NCBI RefSeq assembly: GCF_018873765.1
Contig: NC_057926.1
Span: 52,123,878 to 52,187,877 of the forward strand
Length of the DNA: 64,000 nucleotides
From: Telopea speciosissima
Taxonomy: Eukaryota; Streptophyta; Magnoliopsida; Proteales; Proteaceae
Reading direction: 5' to 3'
The translations under genes were made by a program, and so were the position numbers. The notes under the pieces were generated by a model. That model saw only the letters and a program-made list of their open reading frames with translations, did not search any database and was not told the DNA's origin. Position 1 is the first letter of the stretch. Each line of letters starts with the position of its first letter. This document shows, piece after piece, positions 1 through 11,563 of the stretch.

Positions 1-406
1 AACAAAAAATAATGAGATTACAATCCTCCCTAGGCTAAAGAGACTATCAAACGTCAAGAGCAATAACCAGTATCAGATAAGAAAAATAAGTAGACTCATA
101 AATACAAAGTATCCTTACCTCAATCGCATAAGAGAGACCAACACCTTTCTTCTTTGTCTCTTGAACAAGAGAGAAACACGCGACAACCCCGAACCAGAGA
201 GATGAAATGGAGGAGATGGACAAGCTGCATTAGCCGCCTTGTTCCCTTCACATTGAATTTTCTAAAATGAATTCTGATCAGCTGCTGCGAACTTTCGGAG
301 AAACTTAATACAAGTCTCTGATGGTGTCTTTCTTTCTTTGTTCTAATTATAGTGACAACCTCCGAAAGCAGCCTTGCTCCCCATTTAATTACCCTGAGGA
401 AAATCC
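1..406. other. no recognisable gene
   Basis: Both strands were read and no coding region, RNA gene or repeat boundary was recognised. The stretch is AT-rich intergenic sequence, and it ends where a Tourist-like MITE begins. Confidence 0.4.
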
Positions 407-409
407 TAT

Positions 410-753
410 GGCTCCGTTTGGTTGCAAGGGAAATTAAAGGAAAGGGAAGGGAAAATTTTCAAACCTAAAAAAGAAACTTTTATAATCATTACCCCATGTG
501 ATTGTATAAACTACTTAAATTTCTTACCATATCTAGTAAAGATACATTTTACATGTAATATTTATTTTACATTTTAAACCAAAGGGAAATGGATGCAAAG
601 TAAAGTGAAATTTAATAACCAAATATAGAATGATTTGGAGTTAGATATATTGTCACATGGTGTCACATGGGGTAATGATTAAAAAATTTCATTTTCTAAG
701 TATGAAAATTTTCCTTCCCTTCCCTTTAATTCCCCTTGCAACCAAACGGAGCC
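410..753. mobile_element. Tourist-like (PIF/Harbinger) MITE
   Basis: The element is 344 bp with terminal inverted repeats GGCTCCGTTTGGTTGCAAGG and its complement. It is flanked by the 3-bp duplication TAT (407-409 and 754-756). The ends and the 3-bp duplication are typical of Tourist/Harbinger MITEs. The interior is AT-rich and non-coding. It is the same family as the copy at 57309-57617: both share the purine-rich GGGAAGGG subterminal block and an internal GTGAAATTTAATAAC segment. Confidence 0.85.
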
Positions 754-756
754 TAT

Positions 757-1178
757 ACAAGTCTCTGGTCTCAAAATGAATTCTGAGCTGCATTTATGAG
801 ACTCTTCACACAAACCTCACATCACCATCACTTATACAAAGAAATGCTTAAGAATGGCATAGGTTTGGATTCCATAAGAATCAAATAGACAAGTAGATGG
901 AAAGACATTTCAATTGGAGTGATAAGTTGGGCAATGTGCAAAACAAGCTTTTCTTATAAAAAACAGAAGTAAAACAAAATTAGAAAATGCCAAAGTGGAA
1001 AAAAATTACAAACTGAAATATATAAATAATAATTAATTTTTATAAAATATTAAAAAACAGCCAAAGTGAAACTTTAATAGAAGGTTCCCCTCCTTATTAA
1101 CCCCCCCCAAAAGAAGAAGAAGAAGAAGAAGAAGGAAAGTATGTGGGAATTCCATACACACTCTAATGACTCTCCTTA
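757..1178. other. AT-rich spacer with (AAG)n microsatellite
   Basis: No gene is seen. A short AAG microsatellite runs from about 1110 to 1134 after a C8 run. The TTA at 1176-1178 is the left target duplication of the fold-back element that follows. Confidence 0.5.
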
Positions 1179-3126
1179 GGCTACGTTTGGTAAATATCTG
1201 AACCGTTCTTGACTAGAAATGTTCTTTGGCATTTTTGATCTGGAACGACGTTCTGTGACCGAAAATGACTGTTTGGTGACGGTCTCAAGAACGCCGTTCA
1301 GAACGAAAATGGTGTTTGGTATATTCTGTTCTTCTCTATTTGATATTAATTACAATAATACCATTTTCTTCTAAATTATACCAAAAAATACTTGTAAAAT
1401 CATTTTATCTCTTACCACCCTAGCAAAAAATTAAAAGATCTCATTAACATAACCAAAGTAATTATAAAAACATATCAAATTTCAAAGATGCCATTAAAAA
1501 TTGGGTTCTTGTGTGGATTAGTGCCATAACTGACTATGCTATGAACATTTGAATAAAAAAGGCTTTGGTGGATTCGAACCACCATCCCCTTGGAACATGC
1601 TCATGTTCCAAGTGCTCTACCAATTTGAGCTAAAGACCCATCAAGTAGTATTCAATCAGTGGAGACAAAAGGGTATTTCAATAGCTAAGATGAACCAGGG
1701 AAAGAAGCACTCAACAGATGAATGTCCCTTTGTTACTAAACCATTCATTTAAGTGGCCTGGATATATGGATAATTAATGAGTAGAAATATCACCATAGAT
1801 TGAAGTTTGAATTTTGAACAATCCAAAATAAAATCTCTTTAACAACCACACCCCAAATCCCAAAAGTCATACACACACACACACCTACCTCATCTTGATA
1901 ACACTCAATGATGCCAAGAACTTTCTTTTCCATGGCATCCAGTGTTTGCAAAAGAAAGCAAAGTTTCAAGATCCATAATTCATTCCCTTAAGCATCACAA
2001 GGAAAAATATAGGAAAGAACTTTATTTAGAAGTAAAAAATATTAACAAAGAAGTCCATAGTTATGCATGTCACTCTCCAAACATAATGCTCTCCAACTTA
2101 AAAATTTGTTGCTTCAGAAAAGGAAAATCAATTCCCAGCAAACTTGGATAATGCTTTTCAAAGCCACCCAGAGGCTGCAGTACAACCACCTGCTCTTCAA
2201 TTAATATTATATTTTCCATAAATATGGTGTTCAATGGCCACATGGATGCATATACTGAAACTTTCGGTAGTAGCTGAAGAAAATCAAAATGATTCCAAAT
2301 GATGGTACTAAACCAGTTCCTGTGGGTCAAATTTATCTATCCGCATTGATGCACAACTGACCGAGGTTTAGACAGTTTCAGCAACACAGTTTCTTTCAAA
2401 TAAAACTCACATCTAGACTGACCAAAGTTATTTTAAAGACAAAAAAAACCCCCTCAAACTAAAAGCTAAGCCTTTCAATTTCGTGAAATAACTTGGCAGA
2501 GCTATCACTAATGCCTAACAATCATCTAAAATATAAGGTTAGGACTGAAATATGCACCAGAAATTTAGGTACATTTACATGGACGAGGTAGAAAGTCAGA
2601 CAAAGCTGTAGAGATGTTCAACATGGCAAGCAGCCTAGCGGTTTTCTTGGACGAGGTAGAAAGTTAGACAAAGCTGTAGAGTTAAACTTCTTCATCAGTG
2701 CTGGCCATCATTGAAACACTCCAACAAAAATTGCAGCTAATTTTAACTGTAATGGTACATTTACATTTTGCATTTTATATGATGACTGAAAGTAGAAAGC
2801 TCTTTAACCTTGCTCACTTAACAAGCTTGGGCTGTAGTTCCAAGAAAAGTATAAAGATGTTCTTGATTAGGGGGCTCCATAATCGATTCAATTAATATGG
2901 TCTTGTCCATGGCAGATTTTAGAGGGATTTAGTTCCAAGAAAAGTATAAAGAGTCACTCTAGTTGTTCTTGATTAGGGGGCTCCACAAACTTCAAACATC
3001 CAATTAACATCCTTCACCAGGAATTGATATTATTCTTTCTGTAACAGAGACTTGAGCTGCAATAGGGGAATCCTTTTTTCTGCCTCTCCATTTTTCCAAA
3101 GCTTCTTATAGTGAAATAGCTTCAGT
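1179..3126. repeat. left inverted arm of fold-back element
   Basis: The arm reads as the reverse complement of 9277-11054 with a few percent mismatch. Landmarks in order are the Harbinger-like terminus, a GAACGnCGTTC-rich subterminal block (about 1200-1300), the tRNA-like unit, and a long AT-rich stretch. The short ORFs of the two arms mirror each other only because the arms are inverted copies. Confidence 0.8.
1560..1639 (-). tRNA. tRNA-like pol III unit, left arm copy
   Basis: On the minus strand an 80-nt cloverleaf can be drawn. It has a 7-bp acceptor stem (GGGTCTT with AAAGCCT, one mismatch), a D arm GCTC/GAGC, a T arm GGTGG/CCACC with loop TTCGAAT, and a 5-nt variable loop. Box B (GGTTCGAATCC) is consensus, box A is close to it, and a T6 run follows. 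The anticodon arm is abnormal: stem CTTGG/CCAAG encloses a 14-nt self-complementary loop without U33, so no anticodon can be assigned. It may be a tRNA gene with a tiny intron, a tRNA-derived pseudogene or a tRNA-like transcript. It is identical to the copy at 10584-10663. Confidence 0.5.
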
Positions 3127-3926
3127 TGTTGGAAAAAGTACGGAAATCCTTTTCCACCTGTGTGCAAAGAAAACTAGCGAAAATACGGTAGTACGTGAAT
3201 AGTAACTATGAATAGTGTCATGTGAATAGTGACACATGAATAGTAAATGTGAATAGTGATCACGTGTGGGACCCACGTTAACATAAAGTGAGAGCGTACA
3301 AAGAGCGTATAAAAAAATGATAAAAGCAAACAAACTCACAGACACAAGTGTTTACGTGGTTCGACAATGCCTACATCCACGGGCGTAATTGAGACTTCTT
3401 CAATATGAGAGAACTGAGAAAATAATCGTACAAATAATAACACTTGGATTTAAACCAAACTCAACCCTGTATCCAAAGCTGGATACCCCTTGTACACACT
3501 CTCTCAACTCACACTCTCAAATCCCTGAAGAGATAACACAAAACCCAATACTCCACAAATAATCATCCGCTCAACTCACTTCACCTCTTGAACTTGTATA
3601 TTGTTCAAGTGTATAGAACCCTTACCCTTTACCCCTATTTATAGGAATCAACAAGGGAGGATATGACTTGTTGAATGGGTGTAGATAAAGGGGCAGGTAG
3701 GTGGGAGCCCCCCCCCCCCCCGCCCCCCAAATTTCCTTCTTTGCATTTAATGGCTGAACCCATTTGTGGTCATTAGCCCATTAATGCTCCTATTTCTTCT
3801 TCCCTTATTCTCTCTTCTCTTTCTTTCTTTTTCTTTTGTTTTGACCTTTTATTACACAACACACGATCGCCCAACCCCATTTGTTAAGTGCGATGGTTGT
3901 ACTTCCTTAATGAGGAGGACCCTACA
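3127..3926 (-). repeat. 3' LTR of the copia fossil
   Basis: The repeat is about 800 bp and matches 7995-8769 throughout. It has TG...CA ends when read on the minus strand. It contains a long C run near 3709-3727 that accounts for much of the length difference between the two LTRs. Confidence 0.85.
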
Positions 3927-3941
3927 AACTCCCCCTCCGAC

Positions 3942-5435
3942 TCATAAGGAGGTATCTGCCATCCCTACAATGCTCTTGCAAAAATCATGCTTTACGTTGG
4001 GTAAAGCCTTTGTCATCATATCTGCTCCATTCTTGTCAGTATGAATCTTTTCAAGCTGCAAATGTTTCTGTTCCAGTACATCTCGTATCCAGTGATACCT
4101 TACATTGATGTGCTTAGTCTTGCAATGGAAACTTGGATTCTTACTTATGTGGATAGCACTTTGACTGTCGCAATAAACAACGTACTTGTCTTGCTTCAGA
4201 CCCAATTCTTGAGTGAACCACTTCATCCATAACATCTCCTTACAAGCTTCTACAACAGCTATGTACTCAGCTTCTGTGGTTGATAAGGCCACACATTTCT
4301 GCAACTTGGATTGCCATGACACTGGTCCCCTTGCAAAAGTAAAGAGGTATCCTGATGTGGATTTCCTCGAGTCGATGTCACCTGCCATATCAGCATCGGT
4401 GTATCCCTGCAACACAGGTTTACCACCTCCAAAGCACAGACAAGAATTAGTTGTACCTTTAAGATACCTTAGAATCCATTTCACTGCTTCCCAGTGCTCT
4501 TTGCCTAGGTTAGCAAGAAATCTACTTATAACTCCAACTGCATGTGCAATGTTAGTTGTTGTACATACCATGACATACATCAAACTTCCTACCGCTGACG
4601 AGTAGGGTATATTCTTCATTCCAATTCTTCCTTCTTCAGTTGAGGGGCTCTGATCACTGCCCAACTTAAAGTGGCATGCAAGTAGGGAACTTACATGCTT
4701 TGCTTTGTCCATATTGAACCTTTCAAGTACTTTCTGCACGTACGTTTCTTGTGATAGCCATAGCTTCCCAGCTTTTCGATCACGGAAAATCTTCATCCCT
4801 AAGATTTGTCGTGCCTGCCCCAAATCCTTCATGGCAAAGGATTTGCTCAATTCTTGCTTTAACCTGTCAATTTTACTGACATCCTGACTAACAATTAACA
4901 TGTCATCAACATAGAGCACAAGAATAATGAAGTCATTTTTTGAAAAATTCTTAACAAATACACAATGGTCTAATGTTGTTCTCGTGTACCCATGATCCAT
5001 CATGAATGAATCAAATTTCTTGTACCATTGCCTTGGTGTTTGTTTCAAACCGTACAAGCTTTTTCTTAACCTGCAAACCATGTGTTCCGTACCCTTGACT
5101 TTAAAGCCTTCTGGTTGCTCCATGTAAATTTCTTCCTCTAGGTCACCATGAAGAAATGTTGTTTTTACATCAAGTTGATGAACTTTCAAGTTCATGCTTG
5201 CAGCTAGACTCAACACTACCCGTATGGATGACATTTTTACTACGGGTGAAATTTTTTTATCAAAGTCAATACCTTTCTTTTGTCCAAAACCTTTCACAAC
5301 CAACCTTGCCTTGTACCTTGGTTGAGGGTTGTTCTCTTCGATCTTTAATTTGAACACCCATTTATTCCTGAGTGTCTTCTTACCCTTAGGTAAACTTACC
5401 AGGTCATAAGTATGGTTCTTATGCAGGGAGTCCAT
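3942..5435 (-). mobile_element. copia pol remnant: reverse transcriptase and RNase H
   Basis: This part of the copia fossil shows the copia RT signature (KARLVVKG, QLDVKTTFLHGDL, the catalytic YVDDM box). It is followed by RNase H motifs (GYTDADMAGD, STTEAEYIA, CDSQSAIHISKNP). The sequence character is close to TNT1-type polyproteins. It is one block of a broken element. Confidence 0.9.
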
Positions 5436-6789
5436 CTCCTCTCACATTGCTTTTAACCATTCAGCCTTGTGCTTATCAACTTTTATTTCTTCGAAGCACT
5501 CTGGTTTACCTGCATCTGTTAGTGTAACATACTGATGAGGTGGATACTTGGTAGATTGTTGTCGCTCCCTGGTGGATCTTCTTAACTGGGACTCAACTGG
5601 TGGCTCTTGAGTCACCTGCTCCCCCTGTTCACCATCATCAGTACCATCTGTGGGAGCATCATTTTCACCATCGACATCACCGGTTGCTTTTTTAACGCCT
5701 TCTTACGCATCTCCCCCATCACCATGTGCCATGGGTGAAGAATCTGGATCAAAATCCACAAGGTCATCAATGAACGGCTGAGATTTTTTGATCTTGTCAA
5801 AGTCTTCAATTGTTTGATCTTCAAGAAAGACCATATCTCTGCTTCTGATCACCTTCTTCTCAACCGGATCCCATAACCTGTTACCCAAACTTGCCATTAG
5901 CATATCCTAAGAAAATGCATTGTTTAGATTTGTCATCAAGTTTGGACCATTCGTCTCTTAAAACGTGCACAAACGCTCTGCAATCGAACACCTTCAGATG
6001 GTTGTAGGATACGTCTTTTCAGCTCCATACCCGCTCGGGAATATCTCCATTCAAAGGAGATGATGGAGATAAATTAATCAAGTAAATGGTTGTCCGCATA
6101 GCTTCTCCCCAGTAACACCGTGCCAATTTTGCATGTGAAAGCATGCATCTGATTCTTTCTATAATGCTGCGATTCATCCTTTCAGCTACACCATTATGTT
6201 GTGGGGTCTTGGGAACTATTTGTTCATGTCGAATTTCATGGTCTTTGCAGTGCTCTTCAAATGGACCAATGTATTCACCACCATTATCAGTATGAACGCA
6301 TTTGAGAGGTTTTCTTGTTTCTCTTTCAACAGTAACATAAAATTATTTAAATACACCAAAAACTTGATCTTTAGTTTTTAATGCAAATGCCCACACTTTT
6401 CTAGATACATCATCTATGAAAGTAACAAAATAAGATGCACCACCAACTGATTTTACTTTCATAGGTTCACAGACATCAGAATGTACCAATTATAAGATGT
6501 CTCTTTTCCTTTGTGGAGAACTTTTGTTGAAGGTAACTCGATGTTGTTTACCAACTAAACAATGAACACATCGATTTAGGGACATACCTTTAATGTTTGG
6601 CAAAAGATTACCTTTTGTGAGAATTTGCATCCCTTTCTCACTCATGTGGCCAAGTCGCCGATGCCACACGTCTGTAGTGGACTCATCCTCTGCTGTATTT
6701 ATTTCAACCTTGCAAATTTACACTTTTGTTTTGTACAAAGTGCAGCACTTACTTCCCCTTACCATCATAAGAGATCCTTTGGTAAGCTT

Positions 6790-7569
6790 TCATCGACCAT
6801 TACCAAACTGATTGTAATATCCTTCTTCATCTAATTTTCCTACAGAGATCAAATTTAAACGGACATCTGGTATATACCTTACGTCCTTGAGAACCATTTT
6901 ACAACCAACATTGGTTTCAATGTTCACATCACCCATCCCCATAATTTTTGAAGTGCCACTGTTGCCCATTTTTACAACACCAAAATCACCAATTTTAAGA
7001 GAAGTAAAAAATTCTTTGTGAGAGGTAACATGGTAAGATGCACCTGAATCGATGGCCCAGTCTGAGTCATTGCATGCGAGAGTGAGACAAGATTTTTCAC
7101 AGCTCGAGATGATGACGATGTCTCCATCTGAGCTCACGGCAGTGGTGTCATTTTCTTCCTTCTTGTCATCCTGGTTCTCTCTTTTTGCCTTGAGCTTTCT
7201 GCAGTCCTTTTTCATATGCCCTACCTTTTTGCAGTAGTAGCATGTGATCCTTCCTTTTGACTTGGATCTTCCCTGTGACTTCTCACAATCTTGTGGTCGT
7301 CTGGCTCTGCTTCTCCCCCGACTTTCTGTGACAAGTGCCTCTTGCTGAGACAGTCTCGAGGATTTTCTCTTTGTCTCATTCTCCAAGAGAGCCGCTATCA
7401 CCTCATCAACTTCGAGAGTGTCTTTCCCGACTAATAGGATAGTCACAAGTGTATCAAATGAAGATGGAAGAGAAGCCAAAAGAAGAAGAGCTTTATCCTC
7501 ATCTTCAATTTTTACTTCAAGGTTTAACAGTTGAGTAACAATTCTATTAAAAACATTTAGATGATCCAT
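6790..7569 (-). mobile_element. copia gag and protease remnant
   Basis: This part of the copia fossil includes a gag C-terminus with a CCHC zinc knuckle (CYYCKKVGHMKKDC). The aspartic protease start (DWAIDSGASYHVT) follows. It lies between the 5' LTR and the integrase remnant, as expected for copia. Confidence 0.88.
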
Positions 7570-7994
7570 GAGGTTAGTTCATTCTTCTATCCTCAATTGA
7601 TATAATTGTTTTTTCAAGAATAATTTATTTGTCAGGGATTTTGACATATATAAATTTTCTAGTTTTAACCATAATGCAGGGGCAGAAGTTTCATTCAACA
7701 CATTATACTTTACCTTAGGTGCAAGACATAAGCTAATGGTACTTACTGTCTTCATCTGAAGTTCTTCCTAGTCATCATCAGACGTGGATTCTGGCTTCTT
7801 GGCCTTGCCAGACAATGCTTTGAACAGTCTTTGCTGTACCAAGATGTCTTTGACCTTGCTTTGCCACAAATTGAAGTTATTTTTGCCACAAAAAAACTCC
7901 ATGTCAAACTTACCCCTCGAGATTCCTTTTCCAGTCATCGTACTGCAATCAAGCTTTTACACACGTTCACGCTAACCAATGCTTTGATACCACT

Positions 7995-8769
7995 TGTTGA
8001 GAAAAGTGCAAAAATTCTTTTCCACCTGTGTGCAAAGAAAACTGGAGAAAATATGACAGTACATGAATAGTAATTGTGAATACTGATATGTGAATAATAA
8101 ATATGAATAGTGATCACGTGTGGGACCCAAGTTAACACAAAGTGAGAGCGTACAAAGAGCGTATAAAAATGATAAAAGCAAACAAACTCACAGACACAAG
8201 TGTTTACGTGGTTCTGCAATGCCTACATCCACGGGCATAATTGGGACTTCTTCAATATGAGAGAACTGATAAAATAATCGTTCAAGTAATAACACTTGGA
8301 TATAAACTAAACTCAACCCTGTATCCAAAGCCGGATATCTATTGTACACCGTCTCTCAACTCACACTCTCAAATCCCTGAAGAGATAACACAAAACCCAA
8401 CACTTCCCAAATAATCACCCGCTCAACTCACTTCACCTCTTGAACTTGTATATTGTTCAAGTGTATAGAACCCTTACCCTTTACCCTTATTTATAGGAAT
8501 CAACAAGGGAGGATATGGCTCGTTGAATGAGTGTAGATAAAGGGGCAGGTAAGTGGGAGGCACCCCCCTTCAATTTTCCTTCTTTGCATTTAATGGCTGA
8601 ACCCATTTTTGGCCATTAGCCCATTAATGCTCCTATTTCTTCTTCCCTTATTCTCTCTTCTTTTTCTTTCTTTTTCTTTTGCTTTGACCTTTTATTACAC
8701 AATACACCACCGCCCAACCCCATTTGTCAAGGGCGGTGGCTGTACCTCCTTAATGAGGAGGACCCAACA
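7995..8769 (-). repeat. 5' LTR of the copia fossil
   Basis: The repeat is about 775 bp, matches 3127-3926 and has TG...CA ends on the minus strand. The tRNA-Met primer-binding site lies directly inside it, at about 7982-7993. Confidence 0.85.
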
Positions 8770-9276
8770 TTAGTCATGTGGTGTGGTTCAGATTTTAGGA
8801 TGGAATCTAGAATTACAATGAAGTTCTAAAACCACAGTAGTAACCTGGATCAATTGGGCTAATGTTCTATTCCTCTTCTTTTCAATAAGGATGAGATCGA
8901 ATCAAATATGATGCGACTTCATACAAATTAGAGACAAAGCAATCTATTCTTACAGATGGCTGTTGGAGCCTTGGGCCCTACTCTTCAAAACCCAAAATCC
9001 ACCTTGAAACATCTTCGGTAATTAAGCATTTCAATGATATAGAAGAAGTCTTCATAAAAGTAAAAGATTGGAACTTATGAGAAAAGGATTTTAGATGGAA
9101 AAACTTGAAATTAGTTTCAAGAAAAGAAACCCTGTCTTGACTGGGTCAATAGGACCAAGAATGGATGTTCTTAAGTTTGAGAAAATGACTCTTGATAGGA
9201 GACTGGTTTTCCAGAGATGAATCAGTAAAATCTGAATGACTAAAGCTGAATTCTTGATAGGACCAAGAATGGATGT

Positions 9277-11054
9277 TCATTGTGATTCTAGATTCCATCC
9301 TAAAATCTGAACCACACCACATGACTAAAGCTGTTTCACTATAAGAAGCTTTGTAAAAATGGAGAGATAGAAAAAAGGATTCCCGTATTGCAGCTCAAGT
9401 CTCTGTTACAGAAAGAATAATATCAATTTTTGGTGAAGGATGTTGGATGTTTGAAGTTTGTGGAGCCCCCTAATCAAGAAACAACTGGAGTGACTCTTTA
9501 TACTTTTCTTGGAACTACATCCCTCTAAAATCTGCCATGGACAAGACCATATTAATTGAATCGATTATGGAGCCCCCTAATCAAGAACATCTTTATACTT
9601 TTCTTGGAACTACAGCCCAAGCTTGTTAAGTGAGCAAGGTTAAAGAGCTTTCTACTTTCAGTCATCATATAAAATGCAAAATGTAAATGTACCATTACAG
9701 TTAAAATTAGCTGCAATTTTTGTTGGAGTGTTTCAATGATGGCCAGCACTGATGAAGAAGTTTAACTCTACATCTTTGTCTAACTTTCTACCTCGTCCAA
9801 GAAAACAGCTAGGCTGCTTGCCATGTTGAACATCTCTACAGCTTTGTCTAACTTTCTACCTCGTCCATGTAAATGTACCTAAATTTCTGGTGCATATTTC
9901 AGTCCTAACCTTATATTTGGAATCATTTTGATTTTCTTCAGCTAGTACCGAAAGTTTCAGTACATTCTCATATGCATCCATGTGGCCATTGAACACCATA
10001 TTTATGGAAAATATAATATTAATTGAAGAGCAGGTGGTTGTACTGCAGCCTCTGGGTGGCTTTGAAAAGCATTATCCAAGTTTCCTGGGAATTGATTTTC
10101 CTTTTCTGAAGCAACAAATTTTTAAGTTGGAGAGCATTATGTTTGGAGAGTGACATGCATAACTATGGACTTCTTTGTTAATATTTTTTACTTCTAAATA
10201 AAGTTCTTTCATATATTTTTCCTTGTGATGCTTATGGGAATGAGTTATGGGTCTTGAAACTTTGCTTTCTTTTGCAAACACTGGATGCCATGGAAAAGAA
10301 GATTCTTGGCATCATTGAGTGTCATCAAGATGAGGTAGGTGTGTATGTGTGTATGTTTTTTGGGATTTAGGGTGTGGTTGTTAAAGAGATTTTATTTTGG
10401 ATTGTTCAAAATTCAAACTTCAATCTATGGTGATATTTCTACTCATTAATTATCCATATATCCAGGCCACTTAAATGAATGGTTTAGTAACAAAGGGACA
10501 TTCATCTGTTGAGTGCTTCTTTCCCTGGTTCATCTTAGCTACTGAAATACCCTTTTGTCTCCACTGATTGAATACTACTTGATGGGTCTTTAGCTCAAAT
10601 TGGTAGAGCACTTGGAACATGAGCATGTTCCAAGGGGATGGTGGTTCGAATCCACCAAAGCCTTTTTTATTCAAATGTTCATAGCATAGTCAGTTATGGC
10701 ACTAATACACACAAGAACCCAATTTTTAATGGCATCTTTGAAATTTGATATGTTTTTATAATTACTTTGGTTATGTTAATGAGATCTTTTAATTTTATGC
10801 TAGGGTGGTAAGAGAAAAAATGATTTTACAAGTATTTTTTGGTATAATTTAGAAGAAAATGACATTATTATAATTAATATCAAATAGAGAAGAACAGATT
10901 ATACCAAACACCATTTTCGTTCTGAACGGCGTTCTGGAGACCGTTATCAAACAGTTATTTTTGGTCTCAGAATGCCGTTCCAGACCAAAAATGCCAAAGA
11001 GCGTTTCTAGTCAAGAACAGGCGTTCTTTGTTCAGGCATTTACCAAACCTAGCC
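9277..11054. repeat. right inverted arm of fold-back element
   Basis: The arm is the reverse complement of the left arm (1179-3126 plus 8770-8822). It ends in TTTACCAAACCTAGCC followed by TTA. It contains the plus-strand copy of the tRNA-like unit and lacks the 240-bp segment present at 2296-2534. Confidence 0.8.
10584..10663 (+). tRNA. tRNA-like pol III unit, right arm copy
   Basis: The sequence is identical to the minus-strand unit at 1560-1639. It has an acceptor stem, D arm, T arm with TTCGAAT loop, consensus box B and a T6 terminator right after the acceptor stem. The anticodon arm is an almost perfect palindrome (CTTGGAACATG then CATGTTCCAAG around AG), so no standard 7-nt anticodon loop forms. 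The identity of the two copies suggests recent copying, gene conversion or selection. Whether it is transcribed or charged cannot be told from sequence. Confidence 0.5.
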
Positions 11055-11183
11055 TTAGTAGAATCTCCATTCTCAATATATTGGGTCAATTTTCCATTTT
11101 AACCTTTGCAGCCTTATTGATCAATAAAAGGCTGGTTTGAAAGAAACAAAGACCAAGTGAAGTATAACATCTTTTTTTTTTTT

Positions 11184-11532
11184 GGAAAAAATATAGGGAC
11201 ACCACCTCAACTATGGCTTGTTTTCTTGTACACCGCCTCATCTTTAAAACCTTTCAAATACACCCCTCATCTATGACACCTTTATCTAACTAAGAGAAAA
11301 AGTAAAGTTACAAAAATACCCGTTATATTTTAATACATTAAAAATGAAAAAGACCAAACTACCCTAAATCCTCCCACCCTTCCCGTTACCCTATTTCTCA
11401 AATCTCTCACGAAACCTCCTCACTGCTGCTCTTTCCTCGACCTCCCCAACTTCATCTTTGATCACCTAGGGTCCTTGCATCTCCGATTGCCGCTGTTACT
11501 CGCTGCTGCTACTCACCGCTGCTACTCTTCAG

Positions 11533-11563
<31 letters not shown>

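Larger units (their letters stand above)
3127..8769 (-). mobile_element. Ty1/copia LTR retroelement (Tork/TNT1-like), broken fossil
   Basis: This is a minus-strand copia fossil of 5.6 kb. The 5' LTR is 7995-8769 and the 3' LTR is 3127-3926. A primer-binding site complementary to initiator tRNA-Met (TGGTATCAAAGC, near 7982-7993) sits next to the 5' LTR, and a purine tract lies next to the 3' LTR at about 3927-3945. Gag and protease (about 6790-7570), integrase (about 5600-6790) and RT/RNase H (3942-5435) follow in copia order. Flanking 5-mers tcagt/ttagt look like a decayed target duplication. The coding region is broken in several places. By eye the LTRs differ by about 7 percent, suggesting an age of a few million years. 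It inserted into the left arm of the fold-back element. Confidence 0.9.
1179..11054. mobile_element. giant fold-back element with Harbinger-like ends, copia inserted in left arm
   Basis: The termini are GGCTACGTTTGGTAAA at 1179 and its near-perfect complement ending at 11054, flanked by TTA on both sides (1176-1178, 11055-11057). This is the end type and target duplication of PIF/Harbinger elements. The inverted arms are about 2 kb. The left arm is 1179-3126 plus 8770-8822, interrupted by the copia element. The right arm is about 9277-11054. A central spacer of about 450 bp (8823-9276) lacks any gene I recognise. The left arm has about 240 bp (2296-2534) absent from the right, plus small tandem duplications near 2580-2690 and 2840-2990. 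Each arm carries an identical tRNA-like unit. No transposase is seen, so the element appears non-autonomous. An unrelated inverted duplication is the alternative, but the matching TTA duplications favour an element. Confidence 0.7.

Noticed and set aside
9552-10674. Several short minus-strand ORFs that duplicate plus-strand ORFs near 1549-2895
   Set aside because: They are mirror images produced by the inverted arms of the fold-back element. They overlap the tRNA-like unit or non-coding arm sequence and show no protein family features.
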